Shown here: positions 1-6,231 of the stretch, in pieces
Numbering within the stretch: the stretch's first letter is position 1
Layout: each line of letters starts with the position of its first letter
NCBI GenBank assembly: GCA_003175865.1
Contig: PSRF01000366.1
Location: 1 to 6,497, forward strand
From: Blastocatellia bacterium
GTDB lineage: Bacteria > Acidobacteriota > Blastocatellia > Pyrinomonadales > Pyrinomonadaceae
Reading direction: 5' to 3'
DNA: 6,497 nucleotides
Notes under the pieces: model-generated
What the model saw: the letters and a program-made list of their open reading frames with translations, nothing else
What the model was told of the DNA's origin: nothing
Database searches by the model: none
Translations under genes and position numbers: made by a program

Positions 1-15
1 CCTACTTCATACTTC

Positions 16-38
16 AAAAGCGGCGCCAGGCCCGCCGC
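16..38 (-). terminator. Probable intrinsic terminator of the receptor gene
   Basis: Read on the minus strand, GCGGCG, a 7-base loop and CGCCGC form a perfect 6-bp GC-only stem, followed directly by TTTT and then G. It begins about 20 bases past the receptor stop codon, where a terminator for that gene is expected. The T-run is short, so termination may be only partial. The call rests on the visible hairpin alone; no folding energy was computed. Confidence 0.6.
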
Positions 39-56
39 ACTCCAAAGCACTCCAAA
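37..56. repeat. Two tandem copies of a 10-base unit
   Basis: GCACTCCAAA occurs twice back to back between the receptor stop codon and the terminator hairpin; the first copy overlaps the outer two bases of the hairpin. It looks like a simple slippage duplication in the 3' untranslated region. No function is suggested. Confidence 0.6.
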
Positions 57-57
57 A

Positions 58-3000
58 TCAGAACAATATTTTTACGCCAAACTGAAATACTCGCGGATCG
101 TCAGTCTGAGTAAGCGCTCCGAAGTTCGAGGAACTCAAATTCGTAACCAGGGTTCTGAAGTTTGGGTGGTTGAAGAGGTTGAATACTTCACCGCGAAGCT
201 GCATTTGGAACCTCTCAGTCAACGCGAATTTTTTCATCAACGTTAGGTTGAAGTTTTGCGTCGATGGCATTTCGATCAGATTACGCGCGACATTACCAAT
301 CAAGCCCGTTCTTGGTACAAATGCGGCTCGATTAATCCAACCACCGCTCAGGTAAGCGCCGGTCGAACTAAACAACGGAGTCGGTGTCTGTCCGCCTGGA
401 ACTGCACGCCAATCACCTATTAGGTCGACGTTGGTTCCATAACCATTGCTTGGTGAAGTTGAAGCACGACTGCCACCAGAGATGCTGACATACTGACCGG
501 TCTGCAACGTGACAACGCCAGAAACTTGCCAACCACCTAGTACATGCCCAACTAAGCTATGACTCTTCTCAAAGAACGGAAGCGCGTACACATAACTCAT
601 CGCAAACACATGACGTCGATCGAAGTTGGCGTTTCCCTTGTCGAGACTCGCATCAAATGGAACACGAAGATCCGAGGTCTCGACGTCAAAATTGTTCAGC
701 GACTTGCCGTAAGTGTAAGCGACACTGAGATTCACTCCACGTGACACACGCCGCTGTGCACTAATTTGCAATGAGTTGTAACTGGAGGATCCGGTGTTCT
801 CTTGTGAACGAATTGTGCTGTAACCGAGAAATTGGCGCACTGTATCGGTTGTTGCATTCACGAATGCGCCGGATGAATTTCTAGCCAAAGCCGCTTCAGG
901 CGTCACGTAGTTAATATCGCGGCGATGAGTCAAGTGCCGGGCCTGATTGCCAACATAGCTAACGTCGATCACGAAGCCGCCGGGTAATTCACGTTGGACG
1001 CCGAGGCTGTATGCGTAAACGGCACCGGGCGGCATGTCGAAATCGAAAACAGTCAACGCCTGCACTAAGGGTCTGCCGGTTCCCGAAGCACCGACTGTGT
1101 CGAGCGGATTATTAAAGCCTGTCAACCCCGAGAGGTTTGCTGGTGTTGTGAATTGTCGTCCTTGCGTGATTGTTGCCACCGTAGCAAACGGTGCATTTGT
1201 CCCCGCGTCTCGCACTGGATTCAAAAGCGTGCGATCGTAGTAGATACCACCTCCTCCTCTAATGACTGTCTTGCCTGAACCAAAAGGATCCCAGGAGAAG
1301 CCCAGTCTTGGAGCGAGATATGGACCATCGCTGCTCGCCAGTCCACTCGGACGACTCGACTTCAATCGCTGCAAGTTCGGATCGGTAACGGTCGAGTTAC
1401 TTGGTAACACCAAGCCATTGTAAGGATCAAAAAATCCCTGGGTGCGTGTTAACTGTCCGGTTGGATCGGCTATCAGGTTGATCACACCGCCGGAGATCTG
1501 ACTCCCAAGCGGAGCCTTTGCTGGATCAAATGAGTTTGGATTGAAGCCAACGATGTTTCCAAGATTCGTGTAAGGCCAGGGAATGTGTTGCACGCGCAAA
1601 CCGAGCGTCAAACTCAGACGTGAATTCACACGCCATTGATCGTTCGCATAGGCCTCGAATTGACTGTAAGCAGCAGGAGCTGCAGTCGTGTTCGATGTTT
1701 CGGTGTAACGTGTGTAAGCGCCTAACAAGAGATTCGCAAGTGCGTTGCCGCTGTCCTGCGGACGAAACGAAGTACCTGCAGTTGATCCGGTGCTGTAAGT
1801 AATCGTGCCACCATCGCGCACGCGTGTGTTCTCGTTCTTGTTGCTGTTTTGATATAGGAACCCAAACTTCAGCGTGTGATCTCCATGTGACCAGGTTACG
1901 TTATCGCGAACTTCCCAATTGCGAGCATCAATCGTGTATGGCAAACCATTGCCGCTCAACGTTGAGTAACCTTGCACTGAGAACTCCGGAATTTTATTCA
2001 ACCGGTTTTCGCTGAATATTTCAGTGAAGTTGATGCCGTACGTAGACCGCGCAATCTGTGAATCGTCCTGATAAAGAACTGACTGATCATTTCGCTGCCA
2101 ACTAACCATTGCCTCGTTCACTATAGTTGGGGTCAGAACATGTGTGTAACTGACGAGGAACGTCTTACCGTTCCGGATGTGATTATCTGGCGCGATTGGC
2201 AAAGCCTGGTTGTCAAACGTCGAACCTAGTGGATTATCAGAGTCGAATTTGTCGTGTATCCAACGGCCAAAGATGCTGACGCGATCGTTCAACTGATAAT
2301 CCATTCGCAGCAATTCCTCACGAACGTTACGTTTAATTCCGGGCGAGCCAATAAAGCGATCAAACCCCGAGTTCGGGTGCGGCCAAAGCTTCACTAGATC
2401 AACGCCGTTTGGTGATTTCTTTGAATCCGGAATGATGTTGTTCGGAAATGGCACTCCAGTTGTCGATCCCGACTTGTCACAGAGGATGAACTTGTCAGGA
2501 GCGTTCCCGGAAGGGATCGAAGTTGTGCAAGTGTAGTTAGTAGGAAGTCCGGTCGGAAGAAACGCGCTGAAGTCTCCTCTCCTCATTGCCTCTGTCGGCA
2601 CGAGTTCATTGACGCCGGCGGTAGTTCTCGGCAGTTTGAATTCCATTCCACCGAAGAAGAACAGCTTCTTTTTGTAGAGCGGTCCGCCGACGAACCCTCC
2701 GAAGTTGTTGAAGCGAAGGAAAGGCTTTGTTGGTGCGCCAACCGTAACCTGCTTGCTTTCCCACGAATAGGCGTTGAGTTTGTCATTACGGATAAACTCA
2801 AACAGCGAACCGTGGAAATCAGAGGTTCCTCGCTTTGTCGCAACGTTGATTGATGGACCAGCTTGAGAACCGTACTCAGCACTGTAAGGGCTGGAAACAA
2901 GTTTGAATTCCTGGATTGCATCGACGCTGATATTGTTGACCAGAGTTCCAACTGAACCGTGATCGACATTACTCACACCGTCGAGGGTCGGAGCCGTCCG

Positions 3001-3627
3001 GCGACGTAAACCATTGATCGCAGTGTCGTCGATGCGGACATTGGTTCCCTGTTGCGAATCGTTATTTATCGCACTCGTTCCCGGCGCTAGGTTTATCAAC
3101 TGGGCCCAATTACGACCGTTGAGAGCAATCTCAGTCACCTGCGTGCCGGAGATGAGCGTTTCCACATTTGCGCTTTCTTTGTTGACTGTCTGGTAGTAAG
3201 TGTCTCGAACGTCAACCTGTTGTGAGATCTGCTTAACACTCATCGTAATGTTCAAGGTGAGTGTAGTGCCGACATCGATCTTCACACTTTCCTGGGTTGT
3301 GTTGCTGAATCCAGACGCCGACACCGTGACACGATAGATGCCCACGGGAAGATTCGTCACGACGAAATAGCCATCATCATTGGTAACCGCAGTTCGACGC
3401 ACTGCGAGTTGCGGACTCTCCACGGTTACAGTTGCATTGGGAATCAAGGACTTATTTTCATCGGCCACAACTCCGCTGAGCGAGGATGTGATCTGTTGCG
3501 CGTGTGTAGCCGGTACAAGCAAGAGCAACATTAGTATCAGCAACAGCCAGCGTGACACTCGATTATTGGAATGCTGGTTGGGACTCTGGTCCAATTTCCC
3601 TTGCAGTAGATTCTGTCGTTGGTTCAT
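58..3627 (-). CDS. Oar-like TonB-dependent outer-membrane receptor with N-terminal carboxypeptidase-regulatory-like domain
   Basis: This is a 1189-residue outer-membrane protein, likely an energised importer or adhesin-like receptor. Residues 1-43 form a signal peptide: an Arg-flanked n-region, a Leu-rich core (27-38) and a T-H-A cleavage site before QQ. Residues about 46-130 are a carboxypeptidase-regulatory-like Ig-type fold, with a G-x-V start and the DDGYF and LPVGIYRVTVSASGF motifs. A TonB-plug-like region follows (about 150-280), with LNGRNW (169-174), LAPG (180-183), LDGV (215-218) and a glycine-rich segment ending in GSLFEFIRND. The rest is beta-barrel, with FDRRHVF and EVFNLFNHPNF motifs common in Acidobacteriota Oar-like receptors and a terminal Phe typical of barrel insertion. 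No clear TonB box was found. An upstream in-frame ATG at 3708 would add 27 residues. The 3627 start is preferred because AAGGAGA lies 6 bases before it and the signal peptide then has normal length. The LacI-family gene upstream suggests control by that regulator. The transported substrate is unknown. Confidence 0.93.
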   Translation of the reverse strand: MNQRQNLLQGKLDQSPNQHSNNRVSRWLLLILMLLLLVPATHAQQITSSLSGVVADENKSLIPNATVTVESPQLAVRRTAVTNDDGYFVVTNLPVGIYRVTVSASGFSNTTQESVKIDVGTTLTLNITMSVKQISQQVDVRDTYYQTVNKESANVETLISGTQVTEIALNGRNWAQLINLAPGTSAINNDSQQGTNVRIDDTAINGLRRRTAPTLDGVSNVDHGSVGTLVNNISVDAIQEFKLVSSPYSAEYGSQAGPSINVATKRGTSDFHGSLFEFIRNDKLNAYSWESKQVTVGAPTKPFLRFNNFGGFVGGPLYKKKLFFFGGMEFKLPRTTAGVNELVPTEAMRRGDFSAFLPTGLPTNYTCTTSIPSGNAPDKFILCDKSGSTTGVPFPNNIIPDSKKSPNGVDLVKLWPHPNSGFDRFIGSPGIKRNVREELLRMDYQLNDRVSIFGRWIHDKFDSDNPLGSTFDNQALPIAPDNHIRNGKTFLVSYTHVLTPTIVNEAMVSWQRNDQSVLYQDDSQIARSTYGINFTEIFSENRLNKIPEFSVQGYSTLSGNGLPYTIDARNWEVRDNVTWSHGDHTLKFGFLYQNSNKNENTRVRDGGTITYSTGSTAGTSFRPQDSGNALANLLLGAYTRYTETSNTTAAPAAYSQFEAYANDQWRVNSRLSLTLGLRVQHIPWPYTNLGNIVGFNPNSFDPAKAPLGSQISGGVINLIADPTGQLTRTQGFFDPYNGLVLPSNSTVTDPNLQRLKSSRPSGLASSDGPYLAPRLGFSWDPFGSGKTVIRGGGGIYYDRTLLNPVRDAGTNAPFATVATITQGRQFTTPANLSGLTGFNNPLDTVGASGTGRPLVQALTVFDFDMPPGAVYAYSLGVQRELPGGFVIDVSYVGNQARHLTHRRDINYVTPEAALARNSSGAFVNATTDTVRQFLGYSTIRSQENTGSSSYNSLQISAQRRVSRGVNLSVAYTYGKSLNNFDVETSDLRVPFDASLDKGNANFDRRHVFAMSYVYALPFFEKSHSLVGHVLGGWQVSGVVTLQTGQYVSISGGSRASTSPSNGYGTNVDLIGDWRAVPGGQTPTPLFSSTGAYLSGGWINRAAFVPRTGLIGNVARNLIEMPSTQNFNLTLMKKFALTERFQMQLRGEVFNLFNHPNFRTLVTNLSSSNFGALTQTDDPRVFQFGVKILF

Positions 3628-3633
3628 GACGAT

Positions 3634-3640
3634 TCTCCTT
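3634..3640 (-). promoter_or_regulatory. Ribosome binding site that sets the receptor start
   Basis: On the minus strand AAGGAGA stands 6 bases before the ATG at 3627. This near-consensus Shine-Dalgarno sequence is the main reason for choosing that start over the upstream in-frame ATG at 3708. Confidence 0.85.
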
Positions 3641-3694
3641 AACGTCTGGGGCGGGATGCGGCGCTTGTTTGTCGATCCAGCGAACAAATTTTGT

Positions 3695-3706
3695 GTTATC
3701 GCTAAC
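3695..3706 (-). promoter_or_regulatory. Candidate LacI-family operator upstream of the receptor gene
   Basis: GTTATCGCTAAC (minus strand GTTAGCGATAAC) matches 10 of 12 bases of the perfect palindrome in front of the regulator gene. It keeps the symmetrical outer GTTA/TAAC arms and the central CG that LacI-family hinge helices usually require. It lies 67 bases before the receptor ATG and would cover the start point of the candidate promoter at 3709-3738, a repressing position. Binding by the neighbouring regulator is inferred. Confidence 0.55.
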
Positions 3707-3708
3707 AT

Positions 3709-3738
3709 AAGTTATGAAACCTTTAGCGGGTCCGTCAA
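3709..3738 (-). promoter_or_regulatory. Candidate sigma70-like promoter of the receptor gene
   Basis: On the minus strand TTGACG (3738-3733) matches 5 of 6 bases of a -35 box. After an 18-base spacer comes TAACTT (3714-3709), a poor -10 box with about 3 of 6 matches. The element lies in the gap between the regulator stop and the receptor start, and its predicted start point falls inside the operator-like site. The weak -10 keeps confidence low. Confidence 0.35.
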
Positions 3739-3758
3739 TTCGTTCGCCGGACACGCTC

Positions 3759-4862
3759 CTATGCTGTTTTTTTCTGTCGCTTTCGGGTCTGGGTGACTGA
3801 AGCTTCAGTCAAGGGGATTGTTGATTCTCGTACTACTAATTCACACTGAAAAGTTCTTTCGCAACGCGGCTGTTCGCGATCGCCTTCGATACGGCCTAGC
3901 AAAAACTCGGCAGCAGTTCGTCCTTGTTCGCGAGTTGGCTGCCTCACTGTAGTAAGCGTTGGCGACGTGTGTGCTGCAAGCGGAATGTCGTCGTAACCCA
4001 CGATTGCAATGTCTTCTGGGATCCGCAACCCAGATCGTTTTATTGCATTCAAAGCTCCCATGGCGGTGAAGTCGTTGCGTGCGAAGATAGCAGTGGGTCG
4101 CTCCTTCAGTTCCAGCAGTTTCAACATACCGTCGCAACCCATCTCTTCAGTCGAGTAGCCAGGCATCTGTTCTGCGTTTTCACGGCCACCCACAATCAAC
4201 TTCTCGTCAACCGTTAAGCCATGTTCATTGAGCGCTTCGAGGTAACCTTGAAAACGTCTTAGTCGAAGGCCTTGCGTTAACGATACCCCAATAAAACCGA
4301 TGCGTTTATGGCCAAGCTGAATAAGATGCCTGGTGGCCTCGTAACCACCCTTCAGATGATCTGCTGTGACTAGATCGGCATGTGCGTGGCGAAAGTCCCG
4401 CCCGATAAGAGAGACAGGTACTCCTGATTCAATTAACTCTTCTAGTCGTTCATTGCCGGTCTTTGATGCTCGAGTAGCCACTATGATTCCGTCGGCACGA
4501 TGGTCCGCAAGCGAATTGAACGCCTGAACATCTTCTTTTGGATTGTGTTCGCTGATGCAGATAAAGAGCGTATAACCATGTTCTTCGAGAACTTCGCGAA
4601 CTCCTCGACTTAACTCGGCGGCAAATGGATTTGCGATATCGCCGATCACCATGCCAACCGTTTCGGTGCGCTGCCGTTTCAGTCCTCGAGCAAGTCCATT
4701 GCGCCGGTAATTCATCTCGCGCGCGACACGAAGCACGCGTTCGCGGGTTTCGGCATGTACGTATCCATTGCCGTTGATGACGCGAGAAACAGTCATAGGT
4801 GTTACGGCGGCCTGGGCTGCAATATCGGCAAGCGTGACTGGCTTTTTCGACGGTTTCTTCAT
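3759..4862 (-). CDS. LacI/GalR-family transcriptional regulator
   Basis: This is a 367-residue cytoplasmic DNA-binding regulator, slightly longer than the usual 330-350. The N-terminal helix-turn-helix spans residues 9-55, with TLADIA (10-15) and the recognition segment TPMTVSRVIN (21-30), followed by NYRRNGLARGLK (51-62), the hinge-helix region whose Leu normally inserts at a central CpG. The ligand-binding domain follows, starting VGMVIGDIANPFAAEL, with RADGIIV, GHKRIGFIG, PTAIFARND, the IAIVGYDDI signature and TTVRQP, all standard for the periplasmic-binding-protein-like fold. The extreme C-terminus is a basic tail. The start ATG has only a weak purine-rich stretch before it (GAAAAG). The gene lies upstream of, and in line with, the TonB-dependent receptor gene, and similar operator-like palindromes precede both, so self-regulation plus control of the receptor is likely. 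The effector cannot be named; family members usually bind sugars or nucleosides. Confidence 0.95.
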   Translation of the reverse strand: MKKPSKKPVTLADIAAQAAVTPMTVSRVINGNGYVHAETRERVLRVAREMNYRRNGLARGLKRQRTETVGMVIGDIANPFAAELSRGVREVLEEHGYTLFICISEHNPKEDVQAFNSLADHRADGIIVATRASKTGNERLEELIESGVPVSLIGRDFRHAHADLVTADHLKGGYEATRHLIQLGHKRIGFIGVSLTQGLRLRRFQGYLEALNEHGLTVDEKLIVGGRENAEQMPGYSTEEMGCDGMLKLLELKERPTAIFARNDFTAMGALNAIKRSGLRIPEDIAIVGYDDIPLAAHTSPTLTTVRQPTREQGRTAAEFLLGRIEGDREQPRCERTFQCELVVRESTIPLTEASVTQTRKRQKKTA

Positions 4863-4876
4863 TGCTTTTCGGGTAG

Positions 4877-4888
4877 GTTAACGTTAAC
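4877..4888 (-). promoter_or_regulatory. Candidate autoregulatory operator of the LacI-family gene
   Basis: GTTAACGTTAAC is a perfect 12-base palindrome centred on CG, 14 bases before the regulator ATG and 8 bases past a candidate -10 box. LacI-family regulators commonly bind CG-centred palindromes of this kind at their own promoters. A 10/12 match recurs upstream of the receptor gene. Binding itself is inferred. Confidence 0.65.
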
Positions 4889-4896
4889 AGAAACGG

Positions 4897-4926
4897 TTTA
4901 TATCACTTTTCTGTATGAGGAGGCAA
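4897..4926 (-). promoter_or_regulatory. Candidate sigma70-like promoter of the LacI-family gene
   Basis: On the minus strand TTGCCT (4926-4921, 4 of 6 matches to the -35 consensus) is followed by an 18-base spacer and TATAAA (4902-4897, 5 of 6 matches to the -10 consensus). The predicted start point lies just before or at the edge of the palindromic operator. The position is right and the -10 is good; the -35 is mediocre. Confidence 0.5.
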
Positions 4927-4961
4927 CAAGTTATTTTGATTTTTCAGCGCATCGAAAAGTG

Positions 4962-5104
4962 ATGGCTGGATGGGCGTACCTCAAGAGAACACCGGAGCCC
5001 GCGGGTTACAGCGGGTGGTTAAGTTATTGAACACGCATCGCGAGGACTCGCGCGTTAAGGGATTTGTGGGCTCTGCTGAGTAACGTCTGCGGTTTGGACC
5101 ATAA
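4962..5104 (+). pseudogene. Decayed C-terminal remnant of a DUF4214-domain protein
   Basis: The first frame reads YLKRTPEPAGYSGWLSY and stops at 5028-5030. The next frame, from 5027, continues LNTHREDSRVKGFVGSAE, meets TAA at 5081-5083, then reads RLRFGP and a final TAA at 5102-5104. Joined, these align through to the stop codon with the intact tail at the right edge of the window (YLRRAPEPAGYNAWLTYLNTH, later GFVNSPEYRLRFGP). The remnant thus shows a one-base deletion near 5027, a Tyr codon turned to stop and a two-residue gap. No start codon, ribosome binding site or recognisable upstream part of the parent protein is visible, so this is a fragment left by deletion or rearrangement. DUF4214 tails usually end large secreted proteins; their function is unknown. 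Confidence 0.8.
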
Positions 5105-5240
5105 CCGTCTGCCGCTGTTCGGCCGCAACCCTGAACTGTCCAGTGCTGATAAGAAAGCTGCACATCCGAAGACGCAGGCGTTAGAGCTTTCGCGCAGCAT
5201 TCACGCGTTAAGTGGTGAAGAGAAGGTACGTACCGATAGT
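5105..5240. other. Unassigned stretch between the DUF4214 remnant and the VWA gene
   Basis: No convincing gene, terminator or repeat was found here. A weak GCCG/CGGC hairpin lies just after the remnant but has no T-run. The VWA gene promoter should lie here or inside the remnant, but no good -35/-10 pair could be picked by eye. GTG codons at 5212 and 5215 could extend the VWA reading frame upstream but lack a good ribosome binding site. Confidence 0.4.
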
Positions 5241-5245
5241 GGAGG
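5241..5245 (+). promoter_or_regulatory. Ribosome binding site favouring the ATG start of the VWA gene
   Basis: GGAGG lies 11 bases before the ATG at 5257, slightly farther than ideal. It supports that start over the in-frame GTG codons at 5212 and 5215, which have no comparable sequence in front. Confidence 0.55.
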
Positions 5246-5256
5246 CGTCACGGCTC

Positions 5257-6210
5257 ATGCCACGATCACGTTTAATTATCAGGCAGCTCGACAAGGAAGC
5301 CGTCGGATTAGCCTACATTCTTAGCTGGAGCTGCGGATTGCTGATAACAACAATGCTCGCAGTCTCTCAAGTTTCAGCGCAAGTCCAAGATGAAGACGTG
5401 ATAAGGGTGGATGTCGGGCTGGTCACTATTAATGTTGCAGTGAAAGATAAAAAAGGCCACCCCGTTCTAGGTCTCAAAGCACAAGACTTTCTTGTAGCTG
5501 ATGAGAACAAGCCAGTCGTGCCTCAATTCTTTGACAATGGAGGACCAGCAAGCATCGTATTTGTAGTTGACACTTCGTCTTCGATGCTCGGTACTAAGTG
5601 GCGGAACCTGATGGCCGGATTGAAAACTTTTTTGAAGCACGCAAATGCGGAAAATGACTACACACTTGTTGCATTTGCGGACAATACCCGACTGCTCGCG
5701 CAGTCTATTAACGGTACCGAATTATTGAAACAGTTGAGTGGACTACATCCCGGTGGTGAGACAGTGTTGTATGACGGCGTACTTCTGGGTCTAGTGGCGC
5801 TGGAACGAGCTTCTCAACGTCACAAAGCGCTAGTCTTGATTTCTGACGGTCAAGACACGTCTAGTCGTGCCGGACTCGCAGAGATTGAGAAAGAAACACT
5901 TGCCCGCCATGCGACAATCTACGCAGTCGGAATTCTCCTTAACCAATCTTGTAAGACTTTCAACCAGGACGCATGTCATGGAAAAGAAATTATAGAACGT
6001 TTGGCTAAGGTGACTGGCGGGCTGGGCCAGTTTCCGGATTCCGACGAACTCGCTGGCGCCCTAAAAGCGATTAATAGTGACATTATTAGCCAGTACAGCC
6101 TGAGCTATTACGCACCCGATAAAAGACCAGGGTGGCGGCGTGTAGAAGTTACTGTCGCGCAGAACGTGCATGACTCGCTTCGGTATCAACAACGCTACCT
6201 CATGAGATGA
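5257..6210 (+). CDS. Secreted or membrane-anchored VWA-domain protein (VWFA-related Acidobacterial type)
   Basis: This is a 317-residue protein with a single von Willebrand factor A domain, probably an extracytoplasmic metal-dependent binding module; its partner is unknown. Residues about 16-41 are hydrophobic and end in V-S-A before QVQ, fitting a cleavable signal peptide, though an uncleaved anchor is possible. A short beta-rich segment follows (about 48-95), with IRVDVGLVTINVAVKDKKGHPVLGLKAQDFLV and a late FFDNG, the pattern seen before VWA in the Acidobacteriota family known as TIGR03436. The VWA domain (about 99-280) has a complete MIDAS: D105-x-S107-x-S109, T169 in GGET and D197 in LISDGQD. 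Two Cys in the QSCKTFNQDACHG segment could form a disulfide. The C-terminus (SQYSLSYYAPDKRPGWRRVEVTV) is also typical. The start was chosen by GGAGG before ATG; starting at GTG 5212 would add 15 residues. The gene converges with the DUF4214 gene and has no obvious operon partner here. Confidence 0.88.
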   Translation: MPRSRLIIRQLDKEAVGLAYILSWSCGLLITTMLAVSQVSAQVQDEDVIRVDVGLVTINVAVKDKKGHPVLGLKAQDFLVADENKPVVPQFFDNGGPASIVFVVDTSSSMLGTKWRNLMAGLKTFLKHANAENDYTLVAFADNTRLLAQSINGTELLKQLSGLHPGGETVLYDGVLLGLVALERASQRHKALVLISDGQDTSSRAGLAEIEKETLARHATIYAVGILLNQSCKTFNQDACHGKEIIERLAKVTGGLGQFPDSDELAGALKAINSDIISQYSLSYYAPDKRPGWRRVEVTVAQNVHDSLRYQQRYLMR

Positions 6211-6231
6211 GAAGGAAATAGGCGAGAGAGA

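Noticed and set aside
1900..1911. GTTATCGCGAAC, 11 of 12 match to the receptor-upstream operator candidate
   Set aside because: It lies deep inside the receptor coding region with no promoter nearby and is best read as a chance match; it serves as a caution about the motif's background rate.
1955..1966. Perfect palindrome CTCAACGTTGAG within the receptor gene
   Set aside because: It resembles a LacI-family site, but its arms differ from the two promoter sites and it lies mid-gene; one or two such palindromes are expected by chance in this window.
2583..2969. 128-residue open frame on the minus strand
   Set aside because: It lies wholly inside the receptor gene in another frame, has Ser-rich low-complexity content and no family features: a shadow.
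3733..3756. Weak GTCCG...CGGAC hairpin after the regulator stop
   Set aside because: A 5-bp stem with a loop of about 13 bases and no T-run is not a convincing terminator, and it overlaps the candidate -35 box.
3380..3796. 138-residue open frame on the plus strand
   Set aside because: It runs antisense through the receptor's N-terminal region, the promoter gap and the regulator's 3' end, with no recognisable domain or ribosome binding site.
5051..5212. Nine-base repeat CGCGTTAAG at 5051-5059 and 5204-5212
   Set aside because: It is too short to mean anything by itself, and no flanking similarity extends it.
5064..5324. 86-residue open frame on the plus strand
   Set aside because: It overlaps the DUF4214 remnant and the start of the VWA gene in another frame and shows no family motif.
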